A stretch of 64,000 nucleotides of DNA, taken from an uncultured Fidelibacterota bacterium (GTDB taxonomy: Bacteria; Fidelibacterota; Marinisomatia; Marinisomatales; Marinisomataceae). The position numbers and the translations under genes are program-made. Where the stretch lies: the NCBI GenBank assembly GCA_902578385.1, contig CACHCR010000003.1:43048-107047 (forward strand). The letters run 5' to 3'. The notes under the pieces were generated by a model. It had not been told where the DNA came from. It searched no databases and worked only from the letters and a program-made list of their open reading frames with translations. How positions within the stretch are numbered: the first letter of the stretch is position 1; each line of letters starts with the position of its first letter. Below, one piece after another: positions 9,657 through 20,400 of the stretch.

Positions 9657-10415
9657 ATGATAAATAAATTCATATGTTATATTTTAATGATTTCCTTTAT
9701 TTACCCATGGGGTAAAACTGGACATAGGGCAACTGGTGAAATAGCAGAATCATATTTAACCGAAAAAACTCGTTCTGAGATAAGTAAAATTTTAAAAGAT
9801 CCTTCTTTAGCAGTTGCAAGTACTTGGGCAGATGAAATGCGATCCAATCCAGATTTTAAAAAATATAGTACATGGCATTACGTAAATATGCCACATAATG
9901 TTAGATATGTCGATTCAAAGAAATCCTCTAAAGGCGATGTGGTTCAGGCTATAAAAATCTGTAAAAATAAATTAAAAGATTCTAATGTAAGTATAGAAGA
10001 AAAAGCATTTTATCTACGTTTTTTAGTGCATCTTATTGGAGATATTCATCAGCCCTTGCATGTTGGAAGAGCAGAAGATAGAGGCGGTAACGATATAAAA
10101 GTAAAATGGTTCGGAAATGATACCAATTTACATAGAGTTTGGGATACACATATTATTGATGACTTCCAAATGAGCTATACAGAATTGGCTATGCATTTAC
10201 AAAATAATTTTGATGCAGCAGATATTAAATTAATGAATGAAGATCAATGGATTGATGAATCACAACAAATAGTTAATAAGGTTTATTCAGAGGTAAAAAA
10301 TAAAGATAATCTAGGATATAATTACATCTATAAAAATTTTGATTTAGTGAAGTTACAATTGTTCAAAGCTGGAGTAAGATTAGCTAGCACTTTAAATGAG
10401 ATTTTTGATGAATAA
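9657..10415 (+). CDS. S1/P1 nuclease family secreted nuclease
   Basis: Signal peptide then WGKTGHRATGEIAESYL, WADEMR, WHYVNMP, HLIGDIHQPLHVG, HRVWDTHII zinc-ligand motifs. Confidence 0.85.
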   Translation: MINKFICYILMISFIYPWGKTGHRATGEIAESYLTEKTRSEISKILKDPSLAVASTWADEMRSNPDFKKYSTWHYVNMPHNVRYVDSKKSSKGDVVQAIKICKNKLKDSNVSIEEKAFYLRFLVHLIGDIHQPLHVGRAEDRGGNDIKVKWFGNDTNLHRVWDTHIIDDFQMSYTELAMHLQNNFDAADIKLMNEDQWIDESQQIVNKVYSEVKNKDNLGYNYIYKNFDLVKLQLFKAGVRLASTLNEIFDE

Positions 10416-11826
10416 AATAGCAATACATTGGTTTAGGAGAGATTTAAGGGTTGAAGATAATCCATCTCTGCAATTTGCAGCTCAAAATGGCCCTATAACA
10501 CCTATTTACATTCTTGATACAGTAAATAACACTCAAAAGGAGTTTAAATTAGGAGAAGCAAGCGCATGGTGGCTCCATCATTCATTGCACTCATTAGATA
10601 AATCCTTAGCAAATAAACTCAATTTCTTTTCAGGGGATCCTATTGAAATCATTAAAGAATTAATTGAAAATAATGAGATTGAATCTTTTTCATGGAATAG
10701 ATGTTACAGTCCTTGGGAAATAAAGAGAGATACAGAAATTAAAGTCTTGCTAAAAGAAAATAATATAAATGTTAAAACTTTTAACGGATCATTATTATGG
10801 GAGCCATGGGAGATTTTGAAAGATGATAATACGCCATATAAGGTTTTTTCTCCGTTTTATCGAAAAGGATGTTTAGTAAAACATAATGGCCCCAGAGGTA
10901 TTGTCAGTTTAGAAAATGTTACTTTTTGTAAAAAGTTAGATTCATCAGGAGATATCGATTCACTTAATTTGCTTCCAAACCATGAATGGAAAGACAAGTT
11001 TGAGAATTACTGGAATATTGGAGAAAAAGCAGCAATGACCAAATATATCCATTTCAGAGATAATGGATTAACTGGATATAAGGAAGGTAGGAATTTTCCT
11101 ATTAAAGATAATGTTTCTATATTGTCACCTCACCTACATTTTGGAGAAATTTCCCCGCATCAAATTTGGCATGATAATAAAGATTTATGCCCTGAAAAAG
11201 ATGTAGCACACTTTCATAGTGAACTTGGATGGAGAGAATTTTCTTATTATTTGATTTATCATTTTCCTTTTATGTGTACTGAAAATCTAAATAAACGTTT
11301 TGACAAGTTTCCTTGGTCAACAAATAAAGATTACCTAAATGCTTGGAAGAAAGGAAATACAGGATATCCAATTGTAGATGCAGGTATGAGGCAATTATGG
11401 GAAACAGGGTACATGCATAATCGCGTAAGAATGGTTGTTGCTTCATTTTTAGTAAAAAACCTTTTGATTGATTGGAGGAAAGGTTTAGAGTGGTTTAATG
11501 ATTGTTTATGTGATGCTGATTTAGCTAATAATACTGCAAGTTGGCAATGGACTGCAGGAAGTGGAGCAGATGCTGCACCGTACTTTAGAATATTTAATCC
11601 TATCTTACAAGGTAAGAAATTTGACCCTGATGGAACATATACTAAAAAATACGTGCCTGAATTAGAGAATATGCCTACAAAATATCTATTTGCTCCTTGG
11701 GAGGCGGATGATTCAGTGTTCAAAGAAGCAGGAATTGAATATGGTAAAGATTACCCAAAACCAATAGTTTCTATTGAAGAATCAAGGGATATTGCTTTAA
11801 AAGCTTATAATCAAATAAAAGGATAA
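10408..11826 (+). CDS. Cryptochrome/deoxyribodipyrimidine photolyase family
   Basis: IHWFRRDLRVEDNPSL; GYPIVDAGMRQLWETGYMHNRVRMVVASFLVK; WQWTAGSGADAAPYFRIFNP. Confidence 0.9.
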   Translation: MNKIAIHWFRRDLRVEDNPSLQFAAQNGPITPIYILDTVNNTQKEFKLGEASAWWLHHSLHSLDKSLANKLNFFSGDPIEIIKELIENNEIESFSWNRCYSPWEIKRDTEIKVLLKENNINVKTFNGSLLWEPWEILKDDNTPYKVFSPFYRKGCLVKHNGPRGIVSLENVTFCKKLDSSGDIDSLNLLPNHEWKDKFENYWNIGEKAAMTKYIHFRDNGLTGYKEGRNFPIKDNVSILSPHLHFGEISPHQIWHDNKDLCPEKDVAHFHSELGWREFSYYLIYHFPFMCTENLNKRFDKFPWSTNKDYLNAWKKGNTGYPIVDAGMRQLWETGYMHNRVRMVVASFLVKNLLIDWRKGLEWFNDCLCDADLANNTASWQWTAGSGADAAPYFRIFNPILQGKKFDPDGTYTKKYVPELENMPTKYLFAPWEADDSVFKEAGIEYGKDYPKPIVSIEESRDIALKAYNQIKG

Positions 11827-11888
11827 ATTGAATTAATTATTTTTAATATATAGATTAATGATGGTAGCCAACTGAACTAGGAGAAAAA

Positions 11889-12554
11889 ATGTATCTAGAA
11901 AAATTAAATAAACAATTAGACGAACTTCATTTATTAAAACATCCATTTTATGTTGCATGGAATAATGGAGAGTTAAATCAAACTATATTGAGGGATTACG
12001 CTGAACAGTATTACCAACATATTAAGGCATTTCCTCGCTATATAAGTGCAACACATTCAATTTGCGAAGATATCGAAAATAGAAAAATTTTACTCGATAA
12101 TCTTAGTGATGAAGAAGATTTCAACAAAGATCACCCAATGCTTTGGAAGCAGTTTGCATTAGCTGTAGGTGCAGATGAAAGCTCTGTTGAAACAGTTGAT
12201 CAGGAACATTTCACAAAAGAAATGATTGATAATTTTTTTAGACTTTCTAGATCAACTTATGCTGAAGGATTAGGTGCTTTATATGCATATGAAAGACAAG
12301 TTCCTGAAATTGCAGATACTAAAATTAAAGGACTTGTAGATCATTATGATGTGTCATCAGATAAAGGTTTAGAATATTTTGTTGTACATAAAGATGCTGA
12401 TGTAGAGCATAGAGAACAAAGTGCTGAATTGATGAATAAGCTTTCAGATGAAGAAAAGATATTAGCTAAAGAAGCTGGATTGTCTACTGTAAAAGTACTT
12501 TGGGACTTTTTAAGTGGTCTATGTGAGAAGCATAATATTTCTGCAAAAGCTTAA
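11889..12554 (+). CDS. CADD/PqqC-like haem-oxygenase-fold protein, candidate para-aminobenzoate synthase
   Basis: HPFYVAW, AFPRYISATHSICED, KILLDNLSDEE, LWKQFALAVG, LYAYERQVPEIADTKIKGL closely track Chlamydia CADD. Confidence 0.8.
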   Translation: MYLEKLNKQLDELHLLKHPFYVAWNNGELNQTILRDYAEQYYQHIKAFPRYISATHSICEDIENRKILLDNLSDEEDFNKDHPMLWKQFALAVGADESSVETVDQEHFTKEMIDNFFRLSRSTYAEGLGALYAYERQVPEIADTKIKGLVDHYDVSSDKGLEYFVVHKDADVEHREQSAELMNKLSDEEKILAKEAGLSTVKVLWDFLSGLCEKHNISAKA

Positions 12555-12622
12555 TTAAATAATATCATTCTAATATAATGTTTGAATTCACATGATATTT
12601 GCGTATTATGCGCGCAATAAAT

Positions 12623-13150
12623 ATGAATATAGAACAAATTAAAGAAACAATAACAATCGTTAAAGACTATCCAATAAAGGGTATAGTTTTTAAAGATATC
12701 ACTACGCTTTTAGAAAATCCTGACGCATTTAAATCTACTGTTGATATTATGATAGATAAAGTAAGGCATTTAGATTTTAATAGAGTCGTAGGAGTTGAAT
12801 CCAGAGGATTTTTCTGGTCTGGACCAATTGCATATGCTTTATCAAAATCATTTGTTTTAGCTAGAAAGCCTGGAAAGTTACCGAGAAAAGCAGCTGAAAA
12901 ATTCTTCTCCTTGGAATATGGTACTAATACTGTGCATATACATGAAGATGCTATTTCGGAAGGCGATAAAGTATTAGTTGTAGATGATTTAATTGCAACA
13001 GGTGGTACAGCAATGGCAACTGCTGAGCTATGTCAAGAGCTTGGTGCATCTGAGGTTCATATCATCGCACTAATTGATTTACCAAAATTAGGTGGATCTA
13101 AAATGCTTTCAGAAAAATTTGGTGAAGTTATAACACTGATTGATTATTAA
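12623..13150 (+). CDS. apt: Adenine phosphoribosyltransferase
   Basis: IVKDYPIKGIVFKDITTLL; VGVESRGFFWSGPIA; VLVVDDLIATGGTAMA PRPP motif. Confidence 0.93.
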   Translation: MNIEQIKETITIVKDYPIKGIVFKDITTLLENPDAFKSTVDIMIDKVRHLDFNRVVGVESRGFFWSGPIAYALSKSFVLARKPGKLPRKAAEKFFSLEYGTNTVHIHEDAISEGDKVLVVDDLIATGGTAMATAELCQELGASEVHIIALIDLPKLGGSKMLSEKFGEVITLIDY

Positions 13151-14850
13151 TCGTTATTAAAAAGCGAAGAGAATTGTAAAAATTTTATTGATTCTCCATC
13201 AATTTTTAATTTACCCGAAGCTATTGCTTGAACAGCACTGACTGTTTTTAAAACTATTCCTTTCCAAGTATTTGAATCAACTGAAACAATAACATCAAAA
13301 CTATCATCATAAGAATTCGATATTTCAGCTATTTGATTTCTAACAATAACTCCAAATTTTTCATCGGAATCTGTTATGTTAAAACCAATCTTGATTAGTT
13401 TATTTTTTGCCTTTTCAGAATTAAGTCTTGGTCCCATAGCATCAAAAAATGTGCTGAGAGGGATGTTTTTAGCCTGTTCAGCAGAAACTGTATATTCCAA
13501 TGATGGATTTATCTTATTTGTCAGTTCATATGCCTCTGATAGATAATAATTTCTTGCTATAGGATTGGTTTCTACTAGTGAAAGATTTTCAAGCGAAATA
13601 CTATAAAGATTTTTGATTTGATCATCATTTGGAAAGTTTAATAATCCTACATCACTTAACTCTGCAGCCCATTGATAATTCTTTGATTGATTAGCTTTAT
13701 TTATTTCAGAAATTAATTGTTCTTTTGAACCAATAAGTTCAAAAATATGTTTTGCTCTTTTATGAGCTGATAAAGGCTCTAAATTAACTGCTTTACCGTC
13801 AAAAAATCCAAGATATCCATTGTATACATTTCTTATACTCCATGAAACTTTTCCATATTTTTCTTGTAAATCATAATTCTCTAGAAAGAATGATGGATAT
13901 TCAAAATTTTCAACAAGCTCATCAGGCGTTTTTCCAAGATTTGCTCCGCGGACAGCATAATCATGAATGTACTGAATGGCATCTCTATAAATAGTTAGGC
14001 GTTCTTCAATTATTTTCTCTCCAGTTAGAAAAGGTCCATGACAACTAATTAAGAAGTCAGGCTTATAAGATCTCATAGCATCTACAGATTTGTACCAGCT
14101 TTTTGTATCTCGATAGGATGTTCCTCTTATAGTATATAAATTTGGAAAGCGCATGTAATAATTATCAGCACTGATAACAACATCTTTTTCAGGATAGTAA
14201 ATAATAATTTGGTCATCTGTTTCTCCTGGAGTGTGTTGAATTTCTAAATCAATTCCTCCAATTGAAAGCATACTAGTTTGTTGATTAAGAAAATCAGTAG
14301 GATATATAACCGGAGGTTGTTCAAAGTCAAAATTTAAAGTAAAGCCTAATCCATGTCCTCGTTTAAGACTATCTGGGAGGAAATGTCCAAACTGTTTCAT
14401 TCCTCTTTCTGTAAGAATAGGTCTTAATAAATTATTTTGATCAAAAAATCCTTTTTGAAAAGTTGAGTGAGCAAAAACTTTTGTATTTTCTTCAAAAAAA
14501 CCAGGTGCTCCTCTCCAGTGATCAACATGAGAATGCGTATAAATGATAGCTTTGTTTGGAAGGTTAGAAATCTTCTTAAATTCCGCATTAATTTGTTTTC
14601 CAAGTTCTGGATCTTCTGTGGTATCAATTATAATGTTTCCAGTTTCACCAGCAATCAGAACTGAATTTGCTAATCCATATCCAATAGCAACATAAACATT
14701 ATCAACAACTTGATAGATACCTTTTTCAAAATAAAAGTCATCATCAATATGAATTTCTTCCGTAAATGGAGCAGCAACATTGGTTTTTGACTCACTTTTA
14801 CTATTGCAAGCAAAGATGATAATTAATGATAGATATAATAATATTCTCAT
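13147..14850 (-). CDS. Alkyl/aryl sulfatase-like metallo-beta-lactamase-fold protein (SdsA1/BDS1-like) with C-terminal SCP2-like domain
   Basis: YTHSHVDHWRGAPGF, HTPGETDDQIIIY, SCHGPFLTG; lipoprotein signal. Confidence 0.8.
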   Translation of the reverse strand: MRILLYLSLIIIFACNSKSESKTNVAAPFTEEIHIDDDFYFEKGIYQVVDNVYVAIGYGLANSVLIAGETGNIIIDTTEDPELGKQINAEFKKISNLPNKAIIYTHSHVDHWRGAPGFFEENTKVFAHSTFQKGFFDQNNLLRPILTERGMKQFGHFLPDSLKRGHGLGFTLNFDFEQPPVIYPTDFLNQQTSMLSIGGIDLEIQHTPGETDDQIIIYYPEKDVVISADNYYMRFPNLYTIRGTSYRDTKSWYKSVDAMRSYKPDFLISCHGPFLTGEKIIEERLTIYRDAIQYIHDYAVRGANLGKTPDELVENFEYPSFFLENYDLQEKYGKVSWSIRNVYNGYLGFFDGKAVNLEPLSAHKRAKHIFELIGSKEQLISEINKANQSKNYQWAAELSDVGLLNFPNDDQIKNLYSISLENLSLVETNPIARNYYLSEAYELTNKINPSLEYTVSAEQAKNIPLSTFFDAMGPRLNSEKAKNKLIKIGFNITDSDEKFGVIVRNQIAEISNSYDDSFDVIVSVDSNTWKGIVLKTVSAVQAIASGKLKIDGESIKFLQFSSLFNND

Positions 14851-14944
14851 ATTTTAAAATATAAGTCATATTAAGTTATATTTTAAATAAATTAGATTAT
14901 TAGAATAATTGGAACAAAAAAACTAAAATCACATTCATAAAACA

Positions 14945-15814
14945 ATGACTTTAATATCATTTTCTAGAGATAAATTTATTCCTTCTGAAGAAGTCTCATT
15001 GAGTATTAAGAGTAATTTTTTAAGTATTGTAAGAGGATATCAAGTTTTTACTTTTTTCAAAACTGTCAACAATGGCAACCCTGTTTTTCTTGATGATCAT
15101 ATAAATAGAGTTTTTTCAAATGCTAATGATATGAAAATGAAAATTTCTCATTCCAAAGAAGAAATAAAATTATTAGTACTTGAAACTTTAGAAAAAAACG
15201 ATTTTTCAGAATGCGAGTGTAATATAATGATTCTTTTAGCAGGAACTACTCCATACGATAATTCTGGATTAATTTCATCAAGCTTTGTTGATTTATTTAT
15301 TATTACATCCCCAATAAAAGTTTATCCACCTGATTCATATGAAAAAGGTATATCCTTAGGTTTATATGAATATGAAAGAATTGATGCTGAAATTAAAACA
15401 CCTTATACATATTATGGAGGAGTAAAAGCGCAACAAGCTCATGTTCAAAATGGAAAATATGATGAAGTTTTATTTACTAGCAAAAATAATATTCTTGAAG
15501 GCACAACATTTTCTTTCTTTGCTATTAAAAACAATAAAGTTATTACACCAAAAGCTGATGGAAGAATTCTTGGAAGTGTAACAAGAAAAAATTTAATTAA
15601 GATAATGCAAGAGCATCAAATTGACTGCATTGAAGAACCTATTTCAGTTGAAGATATAGATAATTTTAGCGAAGCTTTTATTGCTTCAGCAAATAGAGAT
15701 ATCATTCCGGTAGTTAGTATAGATAACCATACTATTGGCGACGGTAAAGTGGGATTGATTTATAAGAGATTAATATCTCTATATCAAAAAGAAATATTAA
15801 AAAATACTGTATAA
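14945..15814 (+). CDS. Class IV PLP aminotransferase (branched-chain / aminodeoxychorismate lyase-like)
   Basis: GVKAQQAHVQNGKYDEVLFTSKNNILEGTTFSFFAIKNNKVITPKADGRILGSVTR. Confidence 0.8.
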   Translation: MTLISFSRDKFIPSEEVSLSIKSNFLSIVRGYQVFTFFKTVNNGNPVFLDDHINRVFSNANDMKMKISHSKEEIKLLVLETLEKNDFSECECNIMILLAGTTPYDNSGLISSSFVDLFIITSPIKVYPPDSYEKGISLGLYEYERIDAEIKTPYTYYGGVKAQQAHVQNGKYDEVLFTSKNNILEGTTFSFFAIKNNKVITPKADGRILGSVTRKNLIKIMQEHQIDCIEEPISVEDIDNFSEAFIASANRDIIPVVSIDNHTIGDGKVGLIYKRLISLYQKEILKNTV

Positions 15815-15897
15815 TTTAACACATATTTTTAGTATACTGGGAACAAGTCGATTATTTTTAATGTATAATTAGAAATAACAAAAATAGAGAGGAAAAA

Positions 15898-16302
15898 ATG
15901 AAAAATCTAACTATTGTATTATTTTTATCTTTCATTCTATCTGGATGTGCGATGCAAGCACCAACTGCACCTGCAGAATCTAATGATTTTACTTTAGGTA
16001 AAGTGCAATCACAGTTAAAAGAAGGAATGAGTTCATCTCAAGTAGTATCTTTACTTGGATCTCCAAACTTAGTAACAAGTACTAAAGATGGAGGAGAAGC
16101 ATGGACCTATGATAAAATTTCTCAAGAATCTGAGTCATCCAGTGTTTCTGGAGCTGGAGCAGGTTCAAGCGGTAATTTTTTCGGTATTTTTGGTGGAGGT
16201 CGTTCAAAATCATCAAACTCTAGTAAAAATCTTACTTTGATAGTAAAATTAAATGCTGATGGTGTTGTAACAGACTATAAATATCAAAGTATAAAATACT
16301 AG
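15898..16302 (+). CDS. Lipoprotein with SmpA/OmlA (BamE)-like domain
   Basis: LSGC lipobox; LKEGMSSSQVVSLLGSPNLVTS...EAWTYD. Confidence 0.7.
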   Translation: MKNLTIVLFLSFILSGCAMQAPTAPAESNDFTLGKVQSQLKEGMSSSQVVSLLGSPNLVTSTKDGGEAWTYDKISQESESSSVSGAGAGSSGNFFGIFGGGRSKSSNSSKNLTLIVKLNADGVVTDYKYQSIKY

Positions 16303-16307
16303 GGAAA

Positions 16308-16805
16308 ATGAACAAAAACTTACTTTTAGCCTTTTCATTAGGCATTATACTTAATGGATGTGCATCTATGATGCCAGAACGTACTACTGCTGTAAAAAGG
16401 GCAACTGAAACAAAAGAATATGATGTTTCAGCAAAAGAGCTTATTACAGCTTCAATAGGAACGTTTCAAGATTTAGGTTATACCATAGATGTATTAAATG
16501 CAGAATTTGGTTTAATTACAGCTAGTAAAACGCAAGGCACAACTACTACAAGGACAAACCTTGAAGAAGATCCATTTGAGGCTTTTATCCGTGCTTTAAC
16601 CGGTATTGAAGATAATAGTGATGTAGTTATTGCACCATTAACTCTATCTGCTACAATAACTGTAAAAGAAATTTCAACCGATCCATTACTTTCATCATTA
16701 AGAGTAAACTTTGAAGGCGGAGATAGGAAATTCTCTGATTTATTTTTTAAAAGTTTCTTTGCTGCATTAGATAAATCATTATTTTTAGATCAAGCGATTG
16801 AATAG
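16308..16805 (+). CDS. Lipoprotein, paralogue of the next gene
   Basis: LNGC lipobox; RATETKEYDVSAKELITASIGTFQDLGYTIDVLNAEFGLITASK. Confidence 0.65.
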   Translation: MNKNLLLAFSLGIILNGCASMMPERTTAVKRATETKEYDVSAKELITASIGTFQDLGYTIDVLNAEFGLITASKTQGTTTTRTNLEEDPFEAFIRALTGIEDNSDVVIAPLTLSATITVKEISTDPLLSSLRVNFEGGDRKFSDLFFKSFFAALDKSLFLDQAIE

Positions 16806-17375
16806 ATGTTTAAAAAAATTGCAATTCACTCCTTTCTAATAACTTTCTTGATAATGAGCTGTGCATCATCAGGTGGCTCATCTAAAAAATCTACCGCAGC
16901 TCAAAGAGCAGTAGAAACAAGAGAATATGATGTGGCTTCCAATGCATTGATGCAGTCTACTATTGGTGCATTTCAAGATTTAGGTTTTACAATTGACACC
17001 TTGAGTGAGGAGTTTGGTTTAATAACAGCAAGTAAAATAGAAAAACCAAAGAAAAAAGAGCCTTCCAGTGCAGAGAAAGCCTTAGGTGTACTTGCAGCAA
17101 TTGCAGTTATTTGGTGGCTGGTTGCTAGTGATGGCGATGGAGATCGTCCGGGAGGTAGAGGAGACGATGGTGGTGAAACTGTTGTTGTTAAGGATTATAA
17201 ATTAACTGCAACAGCTACTATAAAATCAATAAATGATAGTGAGCCATATTTATCTTCATTGAGAGTTAATTTTGGTGGGGGAGAAAGAAAAAGATCAATG
17301 CAATTTTTTTCTGAATTTTTTGCTGCAATCGACAAATCTTTGTTTCTTGATGAATCGATAGAAGAATTATCTTAA
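16806..17375 (+). CDS. Lipoprotein, paralogue of the previous gene with inserted TM/Gly-Asp-rich segment
   Basis: IMSC lipobox; RAVETREYDVASNALMQSTIGAFQDLGFTIDTLSEEFGLITASK. Confidence 0.65.
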   Translation: MFKKIAIHSFLITFLIMSCASSGGSSKKSTAAQRAVETREYDVASNALMQSTIGAFQDLGFTIDTLSEEFGLITASKIEKPKKKEPSSAEKALGVLAAIAVIWWLVASDGDGDRPGGRGDDGGETVVVKDYKLTATATIKSINDSEPYLSSLRVNFGGGERKRSMQFFSEFFAAIDKSLFLDESIEELS

Positions 17376-17425
17376 AAATAGATTCTTATTTCTAGATTTT
17401 TTCCTTATACTTTATCTCTAAGATT

Positions 17426-20400
17426 ATGATAAAAAATCTACAAAAATTTTTTTTAACGATAATTCTTTTCAGCGTAACTTTTGCTGGTTCAGCAGCAAAA
17501 AGTCATTCTGCTGAGCTTTTAAGCAGAGGAAGATCTGTTCCTATGGCAATATCTGATGATACTTTAGTTACTGCTAAAACGTTCTCATCTTTAACTTCCA
17601 GAGTTCTAGATATTTATAGTATTGATTCCAATTCTGGTATATTTACTAAAAAAGGAGAAATTAATTCTCCGAATCCAATGGCAGGTGATGATTTTGGATT
17701 TAGTATTGCCATTTCTGATAATCATATGATAGTTGGATCACCAGGATTTAATAAAGGTCATGGTGCTGCATATTTATATAAAAAAATTAATGAACAATGG
17801 GAGCTTGAAAAAGTATTTGAAAATCCTATTCAATCAGTAAACGAAGGTTTTCCTCATAGATTTGGATATAGTGTTTCCTTAACAGATGATTATTTTTCTA
17901 TTTCATCCCCATTTTATAATGATGGATTAGTTTATGTCTATAGTTTGAATTCTTCCAATTCTAGATTATCATCAAAACCTATACATTCAATCGATGTAAG
18001 AAATCTTGGCGATGTTGAAGGGTGTTATGCAGAAGGTCCAAATAAATTTGGTTTTGGTATTTCAACTTCATTTAAAAACAACAAATTATTAATTGGATCT
18101 TTAAAAGACTTTGTACATTTAATAGAATATCAAGATGGAATTCCTTTTAGTATTGATATTCCAAATCCTTCAATAGATGATGACTCAAGTGCTGAAAAAA
18201 TAAAGTTTGGTGAATCGGTTTATGTTGGAAATAAAAATATATATGTATCTGCATTGAATGCAGATAACGGACGAGGGAAAGTTTTTGTATATCCTTTTTT
18301 AAATTCATCAAGAACAGATGAAAATCCATGGACAAACCCTTTTATAATTCAGCCAAATACTACATTAGATAACTCTCATTTTGGTTATAAGATTTCAGAA
18401 AGTGGTAATAAAGTTTCTATTTCTACATTTAACCAAAGAACAATTTATAATTATGTAATTAACGATTTAGACAAACTTGAATTAATTGATGAGCTTACAA
18501 GTAGTTCATCCAAAGATTATTTTGGAAGAAATATTATTCTTACAAACGAATTTTTATTAGCTGGTGATTACTATGCTAACAAATTTCATATTTATAAAAA
18601 TGAAAATCAAAGTAGAGTTTTAAACAGTAGTTTTTCAACTGCTGGGCAAATCGTTTCAATTAGAAATAAGGTAGAATGTGTAAATGGTTTTGCCGGACAA
18701 TTTGCATGTAATGAAATTGATTTAATGTCATATTTAGATAAGACAGAAATTGGTGGTTCTAATTCTACATCTTTAAATGATATATGGGGTTGGACAGACC
18801 CTCAAACTAACAGAGAATATGCAATCGTTGGAATGAGTAATGGTACCTCTTTTGTTGATATTTCTAATCCTGAAAATCCTTCCTACCTTGGTAGATTGCC
18901 AACTCAAACTAGTAATTCTACATGGAGAGATATAAAAGTATATCAAAACCATGCATTTATTGTTTCTGAGGCTAGTGGTCATGGTATGCAAGTTTTTGAT
19001 TTAACTGAACTTAGAAACATATCTTCACCAACTACTTTTTCAAATACTGCCTACTATAGTGGTTTTGGTAATGCTCATAATATTTTTATAAATGAAGATA
19101 CTGGCTATGCTTATGCAATTGGAACTTCAACATGTGGTCCTGGAGGACTTCATATTGTTGATATTTCAACTCCATCGATACCTTCAAAATCTGCATGTGT
19201 TTCAGATCCAAATACTGGTAGAAATGGTACGGGATATTCTCATGATGTTCAATGTGTTATTTATAATGGACCAGATACAGCATATGTTGGAAAAGAAATT
19301 TGTTTCGGTTCCAATGAAACAAAAGTTTGGATAGCAGACTTAAGTACAAAATCAGATGATTCTTCAGGAGGAAAAACGATTGGTTTAGGAAGTTATGACA
19401 ATTACTATACGCACCAAGGATGGTTGACTGAAGATCATAAATATTTTATTGTTAATGATGAGTTAGATGAAAATAATAATGCTTATAATAATACAAGAAC
19501 GCTTATTTGGAATGTTGAAGATTTGAGCAACCCAGTTGTTGAAACTACATATTTTGGACCAACTCCATCCATTGATCATAATAATTATATTATCGGAGAT
19601 AAAGTTTACATGTCTCATTATACTAGTGGACTAAGAATTCTTGATATTTCAAATATTTCATCTCCAACAGAATCTGCATTTTTTGATGTTTATCCAGCAA
19701 ATAATAATACATCTTTTGATGGAACATGGAGTAATTATCCTTATTATTCAAGTGGTGTTATTGCAGTTACTGGTATTGATGAAGGCTTATTTGTTGTAAA
19801 TCCAAAAGGTAATGTACAAGGAGAGGCACCAACAGTAACTTATGCTGTTCCATCAGAAGGTAGTGTAACACTTTCTTGGAATCTTATTGGTGATACCACT
19901 ACAAAAGTAAATATTTACAGATCAGTAGAAGAAGGATTTACTCCAAGCAATTCTACTTTTTTAGCTAGTGTAAGTTATCCAGGGACTGAATATACAGATT
20001 CAAGCTTAGATGTAAATGTATTTTACTATTACAAATTAACTGTTGAAACAAATGGTCAGGAAGGACCATTTTCAAATGAAATTAAAGTAAAGCCTATCGT
20101 TGCTCCAAATCAGCCACCAACAATAGATACTCCTAGTAATGTTGAATTTTTTGAAGATACAGAACTTAATATTACTCTAAGTGGTATTTCATACGGAGGT
20201 GATGTTAACCCGCAAAATATTACTATCACTGCAAAAGCAGACAATAGTGAATTATTTTCTGAAATTAATATATTAGAATCCTCTCCAGAACAACTAGCGT
20301 TAATACCAATAGAGAATAAGTTTGGAACATCAGTTATAAGTATAACAGTTAAAGATGATGGTGGTGTTTTAAATGGTGGTATTGACTCAACAACTGTTTC

